Shown here: positions 1 through 7,629 of the stretch, piece after piece
How the letters are laid out: every line of letters starts with the position of its first letter
Numbering within the stretch: the stretch's first letter is position 1
Origin: JALYLC01 sp035696365
GTDB lineage: Bacteria; Actinomycetota; Thermoleophilia; Gaiellales; JALYLC01
Length of the DNA stretch: 64,000 nucleotides
Assembly (NCBI GenBank): GCA_035696365.1
Contig: DASRQS010000062.1
Span: forward strand, 1 to 64,000
Direction of reading: 5' to 3'
Made by a program: the position numbers and the translations under genes
The notes under the pieces: generated by a model
What the model saw: the letters and a program-made list of their open reading frames with translations, nothing else
Database searches by the model: none
Told to the model about the DNA's origin: nothing

Positions 1-216
1 GGCGACGTTGTCCTCCTCGAGGTTCAGCGCGAGGCCCGTGACGCCGTGCGGGAACTCGATCATCTCGAGCGCGACACAGCTCTCGAGCCCGTAGACGCGC
101 GCGATGCCGTCCGAGAGCTGGATGATGGTGCCGACCTCTTCGACCCCGGTCGGAACCTCGTACTTCTCGATCTGCTCGCGCAGGATCGAGGCAATCTCAT
201 TCGGCTGGAGCCTCAA
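1..216 (-). CDS. atpA: ATP synthase F1 subunit alpha, N-terminus (partial)
   Basis: First 72 codons of the F1 alpha subunit, a nucleotide-binding subunit of the ATP synthase headpiece. The visible protein begins with LRLQPNEIASILREQIEKY and continues through EEVGTIIQLSDGIARVYGL, the N-terminal beta-barrel crown sequence of alpha subunits. The start is a TTG preceded by GGAGAGAG on the minus strand. The TTG overlaps the atpH stop (TTGA), so translation is probably coupled. The gene runs off the left edge, so the Walker motifs are not visible. It is the last visible gene of the atp operon, whose order (atpI-like, atpB, E, F, H, A) is canonical. Confidence 0.95.
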   Translation of the reverse strand, partial: MRLQPNEIASILREQIEKYEVPTGVEEVGTIIQLSDGIARVYGLESCVALEMIEFPHGVTGLALNLEEDNVA

Positions 217-776
217 CTCTCTCCTCCGGTGGAGCCCAGGCGGGCATTGCGTAGCGACAGGCGCAGGGCCTCGAGGCGGCCGCGCACGGACAGGTCGACC
301 ATGCGGTCGCGCACGCGCACGATCACGCCTCCGATGATGCTGGAGTCGACCGAGCGCTCGAGCGTGACCTCGTGGCCGCTGGCGGCGGCGAGCTTCGTGC
401 GGATCTCCTCGGCCTCGGCGTCGGGAATCGGCACGGCGGTCGTCAGCTCGAGCTCGAGCTGACGGCGCGCGCGGCGGTCGGCCTCCTGCACGATGGCGAC
501 GACGTCGCCCAGCTCCTCGAGGCGCTTGTGGTCGACGAGCACGAGCAGGGCGTTGCGCACGAGCGGATCGGCTCCCTCGCTCATCTGCGTGAGGATCTGC
601 TTCTTGGCCTCGTGCGGGAAGGCGGGATTGAAGAGCACGCGCGAGACCTCGCGGCTCTGCAGCACGGCCTCGGCGATGGTAGACAGGTCGCGAGCGACCT
701 CGTGCAGGCGGCCGGCGGCCTGCGCGGCCTCCGCCAGCGCCGTGCCGTAGACGCGTCCTGCAGCTGCCTGCGCCAT
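213..776 (-). CDS. atpH: ATP synthase F1 subunit delta
   Basis: The 187-residue delta subunit (OSCP homologue) links the top of F1 to the peripheral stalk made by subunit b. The N-terminal helical domain (about residues 1-105, starting MAQAAAGRVYGTALAEAA) and the C-terminal segment with the family signature SIIGGVIVRVRDRMVDLSVRGRLEAL (residues about 145-170) are both complete. Length is typical. It lies 4 bases downstream of atpF and overlaps atpA by 4 bases, as expected for subunits made in fixed ratio from one mRNA. Confidence 0.96.
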   Translation of the reverse strand: MAQAAAGRVYGTALAEAAQAAGRLHEVARDLSTIAEAVLQSREVSRVLFNPAFPHEAKKQILTQMSEGADPLVRNALLVLVDHKRLEELGDVVAIVQEADRRARRQLELELTTAVPIPDAEAEEIRTKLAAASGHEVTLERSVDSSIIGGVIVRVRDRMVDLSVRGRLEALRLSLRNARLGSTGGES

Positions 777-780
777 TCCG

Positions 781-1332
781 CTACTCCGCCCCGAGCGCGG
801 AGAAGTCGACCTCGGCCAGCGCCTCTTCGACCAGCCTGCGGCCCTCGGCCTCGTCGAGCGCGCGGCCCACGACCTTCGCGGTCGCGAGCAGCGTGAGATC
901 GGCGATCTGGTTCTTGATCTGGTCGATCGCCTGCCGCGTCTCGGCCTCGATCGCCGCCTTGGCAGCCGCGATCTCGCGCTCGCGCTGCGCCGCGGCCTCC
1001 TCGCGCATCTGGCGCTCGAGCTCGGCGCCCGTCCGGCGTGCCCGCTCGACGATCTCGCTGGCCTCGCGGCGGGCCTGCGCCAGCTGCTGCTTGTACTCCT
1101 CCAGCAGCCGCTCGGCCTCCTCGCGCGAATGCTCGGCGGCCTCGAGGTTCTCGCGCACGATCGTCCGGCGCTTCTCGATCAGGCCTGCGAGCGGCCCGAA
1201 GGCGTACTTGCGCAGCACGAGAAACGCGATGAAGAAGACAACCAGCGTCCAGATCATCAACCCCGGGAAGGGCTTGACCAGGTCGCTCGAGTTGTCGGCC
1301 TTCGCGGCCGCGATGACGAACGCGCCGATCAC
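781..1332 (-). CDS. atpF: ATP synthase Fo subunit b
   Basis: Peripheral stalk subunit b, 183 residues. One membrane helix (about residues 24-44, LMIWTLVVFFIAFLVL) is followed by a long charged coiled coil rich in Glu, Arg and Ala (residues 50-150) and a short C-terminal region that binds delta. The GTG start overlaps the atpE stop (GTGA), a tight coupling between c and b subunits. The first residues MIGAFVIAAAKA precede the membrane anchor and may be periplasmic. Confidence 0.95.
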   Translation of the reverse strand: MIGAFVIAAAKADNSSDLVKPFPGLMIWTLVVFFIAFLVLRKYAFGPLAGLIEKRRTIVRENLEAAEHSREEAERLLEEYKQQLAQARREASEIVERARRTGAELERQMREEAAAQREREIAAAKAAIEAETRQAIDQIKNQIADLTLLATAKVVGRALDEAEGRRLVEEALAEVDFSALGAE

Positions 1333-1577
1333 TTGCCGATGAAGAACGCCACGAACGACATGAGCAGCGCGTAGAACGTGATGGCTTCGGTCAGCGCGAG
1401 ACCCAGGAACATCATGCCCTGCAGCTCGCCGCGCATCTCGGGCTGGCGGGAGACGCCCTCGATCGTCTTACCGATCAAGTAGCCCACGCCCACGCCCGGC
1501 CCGATCGCGCCGATGCCCGTGCCGATGCCGAGCGCAAGGTTCTGCGCCGCCTGGTTGACATTACCGTCGAGTGGCAT
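1329..1577 (-). CDS. atpE: ATP synthase Fo subunit c
   Basis: The 82-residue proteolipid that forms the rotating c-ring. Two hydrophobic hairpin helices are visible: a Gly-rich first helix (GIGTGIGAIGPGVGVGYLIG), the polar loop SRQPEMRGEL, and a second helix holding the essential carboxylate in ALTEAITFY (Glu64). The polar residues that mark sodium-type rings are not obvious, so proton coupling is likely. The ATG start at 1577 has a strong AAGGAGGAG ribosome site about 8 bases upstream, the best in this operon. That fits the high copy number of subunit c. Confidence 0.96.
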   Translation of the reverse strand: MPLDGNVNQAAQNLALGIGTGIGAIGPGVGVGYLIGKTIEGVSRQPEMRGELQGMMFLGLALTEAITFYALLMSFVAFFIGK

Positions 1578-1597
1578 GGATCGATTCTCCTCCTTGG

Positions 1598-2473
1598 TCA
1601 GTGATGCGGCTCGCCCGCAGTGCCGATGTAGATGCCCGACAGAAGGGCGAAGATGAACGCCTGCAGGTTGGCGACGAGCACGAGCTCGAAGCAGTAGAAG
1701 AAGACGGCGACCGGGATGCTGGCAGCGGCCACGAAGACGTTGCCGATGATGATGATGAGCGAGATGCACATCAGCACGAGCAGGTGGCCGGCCAGCATGT
1801 TGGCAAAGAGCCGGACGCTGAGCGACACGAGCCGCAGGAACTGGGACAGGATCTCGAGCGGCACGATCAGGATGTTGATCGCGCCCGAGACAGGCGGGAA
1901 CCAGCTCTTGAAGTACCCCACCGCCCCGTTCTCCCGGATGCCGACGTAGTGCGTCGCGAAGAACGTGACGAGCGTGAGCGCGAGCGTGACCGAGAGGTTC
2001 GAGGTCGACGCGTAGAACGTCGGCGTCGGCAGCCAGCCCCAGATCTTGTGCTCCGTGTCCACCGGCAGCGGCACGTACGAGATGATGTTGTTGATCCAGA
2101 TGAAGAGGAAGAGCGTGGCCAGGTAGGGGAACCACGTGCCGTACATCTTCGCGGGCAGCGATGCGCGCCCGATCTGGGTCTCGCTGAAGTCGTAGAGGAT
2201 CTCGACGAAGGCCTGCAGGCGCTTCGGGCGCAACTGCAGGTGCCGGGCCACGGCCAGCGTCACGATCAGCAGAATCGCCGTCGAGAGGATGAGGTAGAAG
2301 ACGCCCTTCGTGATCGAGAGATCGATCGGACCGATCTTCGGGATCGCGATCCAGGGCGTGAGCAGGAATTCCTTGGTCGGGTCGGTCTTGGGCGGGGTCG
2401 TCGCGGCGAAGGCCTGAGCGGGCAGCGCCACGGCCATCACGAGGCCTCCCGTGAGCAGGGCGAGGCGGCGCAT
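1598..2473 (-). CDS. atpB: ATP synthase Fo subunit a
   Basis: Proton-channel subunit a, 291 residues. The family core is present: several membrane helices, including the helix LRLVSLSVRLFANMLAGH that holds the essential stator arginine facing the c-ring, and a C-terminal helix with FIFALLSGIYIG. The N-terminus is unusual: residues 1-24 (MRRLALLTGGLVMAVALPAQAFA, then ATTPP) look like a cleavable signal peptide before the first canonical helix. The ATG at 2473 shares one base with the stop of the upstream gene (TGATG), supporting this start. Confidence 0.95.
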   Translation of the reverse strand: MRRLALLTGGLVMAVALPAQAFAATTPPKTDPTKEFLLTPWIAIPKIGPIDLSITKGVFYLILSTAILLIVTLAVARHLQLRPKRLQAFVEILYDFSETQIGRASLPAKMYGTWFPYLATLFLFIWINNIISYVPLPVDTEHKIWGWLPTPTFYASTSNLSVTLALTLVTFFATHYVGIRENGAVGYFKSWFPPVSGAINILIVPLEILSQFLRLVSLSVRLFANMLAGHLLVLMCISLIIIIGNVFVAAASIPVAVFFYCFELVLVANLQAFIFALLSGIYIGTAGEPHH

Positions 2474-2910
2474 CAGGCGCTCCCCCCTGGCGGCTCGCGC
2501 TTGGAGTCGGCCCAGGCGAGCCCACGCGCGGCCCCGTCGATCGTGTACAGCACGGCGAACAGGATCGCCGCGGGCACGGCGACCTCCGACCCCCAGAAGT
2601 GCTGGGCGATGAACAGCACGATGAGCGTGCCCCACGCGCGGGTCAGGAAAGCGATACCGGCCACGGCGATGGCCGCCGTCGGCGGCAGGTCCAGCACGAA
2701 GCGGTTGACACCTGCCTGGATCAGCCGCTGCACCGCCCAGATGATTGCGCACAGCAGCCATGCCCCGCGTGCCCACCCGGCCACCATGAAGAGCGGGTAG
2801 GCGAGGATCAGGACGGGCCACGCGGCGTGCCGCGTCGCCAGCAGCCAGTGCCCGCGCGACGGGGTCGGGCGTTCGGGCGCTGCGGGCCTCTCCTCGGCCA
2901 CCGCGCTCAC
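2473..2910 (-). CDS. Hypothetical membrane protein of the atp operon
   Basis: A 145-residue protein with a GTG start 4 bases after the stop of the AtpZ/AtpI-like gene. The first 25 residues are soluble and Pro-rich. About four hydrophobic segments follow (around residues 32-50, 52-70, 80-95, 100-125), then a short charged tail. Size, position and topology resemble AtpI-type accessory proteins that help assemble the c-ring or move Mg2+, but no specific motif was recognised. Its stop overlaps the atpB start by one base, so it is part of the operon. Confidence 0.7.
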   Translation of the reverse strand: MSAVAEERPAAPERPTPSRGHWLLATRHAAWPVLILAYPLFMVAGWARGAWLLCAIIWAVQRLIQAGVNRFVLDLPPTAAIAVAGIAFLTRAWGTLIVLFIAQHFWGSEVAVPAAILFAVLYTIDGAARGLAWADSKREPPGGSA

Positions 2911-2914
2911 CGGG

Positions 2915-3121
2915 TCACCGTCGACGGAACCACCGCACCCACACCAGGTAGAACCCCAGCAGGACGCCCGCCGCGGCTCCAGCCAGAGCCAGCGGGACGA
3001 CCGCACCAAGCGGCCAGCCGGCCAGTGCGCCAAGTGCTGCGCACAGCACGATGGTACTGATCAGCAGGAACCCGGCCGCCAAGCCCGACGCATCGGGCGT
3101 TCCAGGTCGCTGCGGGCGCAT
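2915..3121 (-). CDS. AtpZ/AtpI-like small membrane protein
   Basis: A 68-residue protein with two hydrophobic helices (about residues 13-35 and 38-60) separated by a short Gly/Pro turn, ending WVRWFRRR. Small two-helix proteins at the head of atp operons are usually AtpZ/AtpI-type accessory factors linked to Mg2+ handling or c-ring assembly. This assignment rests on position, size and topology rather than a catalytic motif. It is the first gene of the atp operon in this window. Confidence 0.65.
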   Translation of the reverse strand: MRPQRPGTPDASGLAAGFLLISTIVLCAALGALAGWPLGAVVPLALAGAAAGVLLGFYLVWVRWFRRR

Positions 3122-3217
3122 GCTCGTCGATCCCTGCCTCCCGTGGGTCGCTACGCTGCCTGTCGCCCAGTCCCTCCGTGCGGCCGGCGGGTGGGCGACT
3201 ACCCCGCAAGCACGCGG

Positions 3218-3247
3218 AACATAGCAGATGCCGAGGCGAGTTCGTGA
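3218..3247 (-). promoter_or_regulatory. Possible promoter of the atp operon
   Basis: On the minus strand a -10-like TATGTT (3223-3218) lies 18 bases downstream of TCACGA (3247-3242), about 100 bases before the first atp gene. The -10 is reasonable and the -35 is weak. The rest of the 3122-3380 gap holds no gene that I can support. Confidence 0.3.
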
Positions 3248-3380
3248 CAGCTGATCTTGCCCCCACGATTCGCCGCAAACCGCAAAGGCAAGCGGAATCG
3301 ACCCCGCCGCCAGCGCGTGTATCGACGGTCGCTTGTGCGTCCTGGCGCGGGGTCCCGGCAGCGGCTGCTACGGTCGCCGC

Positions 3381-3674
3381 ATGCTGCATCATGTCGTCAC
3401 CTTCGATCTCAAGCCCGACGCGCCGGCCGATCAGGTCGATCAGATCGCCGCGGCGCTGAACGCGCTCGCCGCGACGCTCCCCGAGGTGCGCTCCCTGGCC
3501 GTCGGCGCCGATCTCGGCCTGCGCGAGGGCAACGCGGGCTTCGGGGTGACGGCCGCGTTCGACGACATCGAGGCCTTTCGCGTGTACGCCGATCACCCCG
3601 AGCACCTGCGCGTGATCAAGGAGCTGATCGGCCCGCACATCACGGGCCGGCACCCCGTGCAGTTCACGACCTGA
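3381..3674 (+). CDS. Dabb (stress-responsive A/B barrel) domain protein
   Basis: A 97-residue protein starting MLHHVVTFDLKPDAPADQVDQ. It carries the Dabb ferredoxin-like fold: an N-terminal strand MLHHVVTF, a central VRSLAVGADLG strand-turn, and the C-terminal pattern AFRVYADHPEHLRVIKELIGPH typical of the family. Members act as small dimeric barrels. Some are enzymes on polyketides, but most have no known role. The ATG at 3381 was chosen over an in-frame TTG/ATG-poor extension because the family begins at this residue. Its 3' end overlaps the converging rpiA by 11 bases. Confidence 0.8.
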   Translation: MLHHVVTFDLKPDAPADQVDQIAAALNALAATLPEVRSLAVGADLGLREGNAGFGVTAAFDDIEAFRVYADHPEHLRVIKELIGPHITGRHPVQFTT

Positions 3675-4344
3675 CCAGTCGTACGAGCGAGCCGTCGGGC
3701 GCCCCGAGCAACACGACGTCCGCCTGCTCGAGGAAGAGGCCGTGGTCGACCACGCCCGCCAGGGCCTTGACGGCGGATGCGAGCTCGCGCAGGTCCGCCC
3801 GAGCCGGGATGGCGCAGTCCAGAAGGTGGTGCCCCTCGTCGGTCACGAACGGGGCGCCGCCGGGATCGCTGCGCCGCTCCGCGTCGTCGCACAACGCCAG
3901 CAGCCGCACGCGCGTTCCCTGCCAGCCGAAGCGCACGACCTCGACCGGGAGGCGCCAGTGCTCCCCCAGGCGCTCGACGAGCTTGTGCGACTCGGCCACG
4001 ATCACGCAGCGGCGCGCGCAGGAGATCACGAGCTTCTCGCGCAGCAGCGCCCCGCCTCCGCCCTTGAGCACCGAGAGATCGCGCATGACCTCGTCGGCGC
4101 CGTCCAGCGCGAGGTCGAGCTCGGGGGCCTGATCGGGCTCGACGACGGGCAGCCCCGCCGCGGCGGCCACGCGCTCGGTCTCGGGCGCCGCGCACACCAC
4201 CAGACCGGGGCGCACGCCGCTCGCGCCGATCGCCTCGGCCGTCGCCCACACCGCCCTGCCCGAGCCGAGACCGAGCCGCATGCCGGGCTCGACGAACTCG
4301 ACTGCCGCCCGCACCGCCACCGCACGGGCCGCGTCGGCGCTCAG
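3664..4344 (-). CDS. rpiA: Ribose-5-phosphate isomerase A
   Basis: Interconverts ribose 5-phosphate and ribulose 5-phosphate in the pentose phosphate pathway. Family motifs are clear: phosphate-binding GLGSGRA near the N-terminus, the catalytic DGADEV, and KGGGGALLREK. The length of about 226 residues matches RpiA. The start is uncertain. Homologous N-terminal sequence (ADAARAVAVRAAVEFVEPG) extends upstream of the first standard start, GTG at 4320. A CTG at 4344 overlaps the upstream stop as CTGA, with GGAG 7 bases before it. I therefore extend to CTG, with GTG 4320 as the conservative alternative. Confidence 0.9.
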   Translation of the reverse strand: MSADAARAVAVRAAVEFVEPGMRLGLGSGRAVWATAEAIGASGVRPGLVVCAAPETERVAAAAGLPVVEPDQAPELDLALDGADEVMRDLSVLKGGGGALLREKLVISCARRCVIVAESHKLVERLGEHWRLPVEVVRFGWQGTRVRLLALCDDAERRSDPGGAPFVTDEGHHLLDCAIPARADLRELASAVKALAGVVDHGLFLEQADVVLLGAPDGSLVRLVRS

Positions 4345-5504
4345 TGCTTGACTCCAGCCGCCGCACGGCGGCGGCGCCAGGCCTCGATCACCGGCATGTC
4401 CGCCGGCGCGTCGTCGTGCCGCGCGAGCCCGAACAGCTGCAGGTGGCGCTGCTTCACGACCTCGAGCACGACGACGATCCAGGCCGTCGCCAGGAGCACC
4501 AGCACGGCGAGCCCCGCGAGGATCAGCGTCGCTCCGGGATGCACCCGGTTGTGCGTGTGCCAGGGCAGGAAGCGCAGCGCCAGCGCGAAGCCGGCGAGTA
4601 GCGCGCACCAGGCGTAGAGCGCGAGGGCAGCGCGTCTCTGCCCGAAACCCACGCGCACGAAGCGGTGGTGCAGGTGGTTGGCGTCCGCCGACCACGGTCT
4701 GCGGCCGTACTTGATGCGGTGCAGGAGCACGAAGGACGTGTCGAAGATCGGCACGAGCAGCACGAGCGTCGGGAAGACCAGCGCCACGGCGGCGGCCGTC
4801 TTGAGCACGCCCTGGACCGCGATCACCGCCAGCAGATAGCCCACTGTGAGTGAGCCGGCGTCGCCCATGAAGACGCGAGCCGGATGGAAGTTGTAGCGCA
4901 GGAAGCCGAGGCACGCCCCCGCCAGCGCGGCCGCCAGCAGCGCCGCCCCGCCGCGGTTGAGGGAGAGCGCGAGGATCACGAAGGTCGAGGCCGTGATCGC
5001 GCCGATGCCGGCCGCCAGGCCGTCCATGCCGTCGATGAAGTTGAAGCTGTTCATGAGCGCGACGATCCACAGCATCGTGACCGGGTACTGCAGCGCCCCC
5101 AGATCGAGCGGGTGCAGGAGCGGCAGGGTCAGGTGGTCGATCGTCGCTCCCGCGCTGACCGGGATGGCCGCCGCCGCGAGCTCGCCTGCGAACTTGGCGA
5201 TCGGGTTGATCTCGAAGCGGTCGTCCAGCAGGCCCACGGCCGCACACACGCAGGCGCCCAGCAGGATCGCGTGGGCGCGCCCGCCGAGGGACGGGTGCAG
5301 CAGCAGCACCGGCACCGCGACCGCCACGAACATGGCGATGCCTCCGCCGAACGGAATCGGGCTCGTGTGCAGGCGGCGGTCGGAGCTGCGGCGGTCGACC
5401 AGCCCCATGCTCGCGGCCACCCTGGCCGCCAGCGGCGTCAGCCAGAGCGCCAGCGCGAGGGCCAGGCCGAATGCCACGAGAGCGTCGAGGCGTGCCTGCG
5501 TCAC
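4341..5504 (-). CDS. Undecaprenyl-phosphate glycosyl-1-phosphate transferase (WecA/MraY family)
   Basis: A 387-residue multi-spanning membrane enzyme that transfers a sugar-1-phosphate to a polyprenyl phosphate, the first step of a cell-wall polymer. Motifs in order: LVDRRSSDRRLHTSPIPFGGG, the Mg2+-binding LLDDRF, NSFNFIDGMDGLAAG, FMGDAGSL, and the cytosolic HLHHRF. The last is typical of GlcNAc-1-phosphate transferases of the WecA/TagO type rather than MraY. The GTG start overlaps the previous stop (GTGA). WecA-like genes next to atp and prfA operons are usual in Actinomycetota. Confidence 0.88.
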   Translation of the reverse strand: MTQARLDALVAFGLALALALWLTPLAARVAASMGLVDRRSSDRRLHTSPIPFGGGIAMFVAVAVPVLLLHPSLGGRAHAILLGACVCAAVGLLDDRFEINPIAKFAGELAAAAIPVSAGATIDHLTLPLLHPLDLGALQYPVTMLWIVALMNSFNFIDGMDGLAAGIGAITASTFVILALSLNRGGAALLAAALAGACLGFLRYNFHPARVFMGDAGSLTVGYLLAVIAVQGVLKTAAAVALVFPTLVLLVPIFDTSFVLLHRIKYGRRPWSADANHLHHRFVRVGFGQRRAALALYAWCALLAGFALALRFLPWHTHNRVHPGATLILAGLAVLVLLATAWIVVVLEVVKQRHLQLFGLARHDDAPADMPVIEAWRRRRAAAGVKH

Positions 5505-7000
5505 GGGCGCGCCTTGCGCGTGATCAGTCGCACGGCTCCGCCCCCAGGTCCCAGCGCGCGTACGCGGATGACGAGCGTGCCGTGGCGCGGCGTCGTGAGC
5601 GTGAGCCTCACGCCCGTGCGCGCCGGGCCCGCGTGCACGGCCCTCGCGACGATGCGCTCCTTGCGCAGGGCGGCCACCGTGATGCGCGTGGCGTTGCCGG
5701 CGCGCACGTGCACGACGGTGCGGCGCAGGCCGCGCACGATCCGCACGGAGACGAGCCTCGCCCGGGCGTGGACCTTCACCGGGGCCGGCGCGGGGGCTGT
5801 CGCCTTGGCCCCGAACTCGATCGCTCCGATGTCCGGCGCGCCCACCGTGCGCGCGAAGCCGAAGTAGTCGTGCGGGGGCGCTGCGCTCGGGTCGCCGCGG
5901 TCGATCAGGAGCGTGCTGGCCGAGGTCGGCGCGCCCGTGGCGTCGAGGTGCGGGTTGCCGATCACGTCGGTCGACGTGCAGGCCTGGCCGACGCCGAACA
6001 CGTTGTGGCCGCTGCGGATGCGGTCGCACATGTCGAGCAGGCGCTCTCCGGTGTTGTTGACGACCAGCGGCCGCTGGTCGACCGGCAGTGTCGCGTAGGC
6101 CCGCCCGAAGCGCAGCGAGTTCGAGAGCCCCGAGATGACCGTGTTGTTGATCACCGTGATGTTGCGCGGCAGCAGCGCGGCCGACGTCCCGTCGCCGCCG
6201 ACGAAGATGCCGACGTACTGGCCGGCGTAGTGCCCGGTGACGACGTTGTTCTCGATCACCGCGTCGTGGATCAGCCCGCCGTTGATGGGATCCAGCCAGA
6301 TCGACGCGGCGCCGCCCGTGCGCACGCCGAACCAGTTGCCGTCGATCGTCCAGGGGCCGCCCGCGCCGATCTGGATGAAGTCGTTGTGGTTGCCGCCGCC
6401 GTGCGGCAGCGCGTGATCCATGTGGTTGTTGCGGATCACGCCGCCGCCGAAGCCGTGCACTGCATCGCTGTCGTCGAGCTCGTCGAAGGTGTTGTGCACG
6501 ATCGAGACGTCCGGCGACATCGTGCGGATGCAGTACGGCGAGGAGCAGTGCAGGAACGTCGAATCGGCGATCGTGACCCCGGTCGCGGACGCGGCGATGT
6601 CCAGCGAGGCCCCCGCACCGCCGGCGCCGCCGTCGAGCCGGACGCCCTGGAACGTGATGGCGCTGGAGGAGGCGACGTGGATCGACGCCGCGGCCGCGCC
6701 CGGCACGAAGCCGAGCCCGGTGAGCACGATCCGCTGCGACCCGGTGATCGTCATGCCGGAGAGCGTCGTCCCCACCTCGCCGGCCAGCGTCAGATCGGCG
6801 CCGGCGCCGCCTCGCCCGGTGATCGTGACGGACGCGTAGGCGCCGGGCGCGAGCTGGATCGTGTCGCCGGGCGCGGCTGCTGCCAGCGCGGCCGTCAGCT
6901 GGGCGTCCGTGGTGACGCGCGTCGTGCGCGCCGAGCTCGCTGCCGGCGCCAGCGCAGCCGCCGCGATCAGCAGCGCGAGCATGAGCGCCGGCCTTCTCAC
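5501..7000 (-). CDS. Secreted right-handed parallel beta-helix protein
   Basis: 499 residues. A signal peptide (VRRPALMLALLIAAAALAPAASSA) is followed by RVTTDAQLTAALAAAAPGDTIQLAPGAYASVTI, the opening of a parallel beta-helix fold, then repeated short strands with NNT, HNTF and ENNVVTGH turns through about residue 380. The C-terminal part (from about residue 395) is a separate Arg/Val-rich beta domain. Such proteins bind or cleave polysaccharides, but no catalytic set was recognised. The GTG at 7000 overlaps the upp stop (GTGA), which supports this start over the internal ATG at 6982. Confidence 0.78.
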   Translation of the reverse strand: MRRPALMLALLIAAAALAPAASSARTTRVTTDAQLTAALAAAAPGDTIQLAPGAYASVTITGRGGAGADLTLAGEVGTTLSGMTITGSQRIVLTGLGFVPGAAAASIHVASSSAITFQGVRLDGGAGGAGASLDIAASATGVTIADSTFLHCSSPYCIRTMSPDVSIVHNTFDELDDSDAVHGFGGGVIRNNHMDHALPHGGGNHNDFIQIGAGGPWTIDGNWFGVRTGGAASIWLDPINGGLIHDAVIENNVVTGHYAGQYVGIFVGGDGTSAALLPRNITVINNTVISGLSNSLRFGRAYATLPVDQRPLVVNNTGERLLDMCDRIRSGHNVFGVGQACTSTDVIGNPHLDATGAPTSASTLLIDRGDPSAAPPHDYFGFARTVGAPDIGAIEFGAKATAPAPAPVKVHARARLVSVRIVRGLRRTVVHVRAGNATRITVAALRKERIVARAVHAGPARTGVRLTLTTPRHGTLVIRVRALGPGGGAVRLITRKARP

Positions 7001-7629
7001 AGCGTCCCGTACATGCGGTCGCCCGCGTCCCCGAGGCCGGGCACGATGAAGCCGACGTCGTTCAGGCGCTCGTCGAGCGCGGCCACGCAGACGTTCGCGT
7101 CGGGCTGCTCCTCGCGCAGGCGCGCGATCCCCTCGGGCGCGGCGATCAGCGCGGCCAGCGTGATGTCGCTCGCCCCGGCCTCGCGGCAGATGCCGATCGC
7201 GTGCGAGGCCGAGCCGCCGGTCGCGAGCATCGGATCCAGCACCAGCACGCTGCGTCCCGTCAGGCCGTCGGGCAGCTTGAGGTAGTAGGGCACGGGTCGA
7301 AGTGTCTCCTCGTCGCGCGAGACTCCGACGAAACCGACGGGGGCGTGCGGCAGCAACTCGTGTGCCGCGTCGAGCATGCCGAGGCCGGCGCGCAGTACGG
7401 GCACGATCGCGAGGTGGGAGCCGGGCACGCGCGCTCCGTCGTAGGGCGCCATCGGCGTCTGCACGCGGTAGGGCTCGGTCGGCAGCATGCGCGTGGCCTC
7501 GTAGAGCACGAACAGCGAGATCTCGTGCACGAGCGCGCGGAACAGGCGCATGTCCGTCTCGGTACTGCGCAGCAGCGTGGTCTTGTGGCGCACCACGGGG
7601 TGATCCAGCACGACCACGCGGCCGCTCAT
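6997..7629 (-). CDS. upp: Uracil phosphoribosyltransferase
   Basis: Converts uracil and PRPP to UMP in pyrimidine salvage. The 210-residue protein has the family N-terminus (VVLDHPVVRHKTTLLRSTET), the PVLRAGLGM segment, the PRPP-binding loop LVLDPMLATGGSA, and the uracil-binding C-terminus PGLGDAGDRMYGTL. It overlaps glyA by 4 bases (ATGA). Pairing with glyA suggests coupling of one-carbon and nucleotide metabolism. Confidence 0.97.
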   Translation of the reverse strand: MSGRVVVLDHPVVRHKTTLLRSTETDMRLFRALVHEISLFVLYEATRMLPTEPYRVQTPMAPYDGARVPGSHLAIVPVLRAGLGMLDAAHELLPHAPVGFVGVSRDEETLRPVPYYLKLPDGLTGRSVLVLDPMLATGGSASHAIGICREAGASDITLAALIAAPEGIARLREEQPDANVCVAALDERLNDVGFIVPGLGDAGDRMYGTL

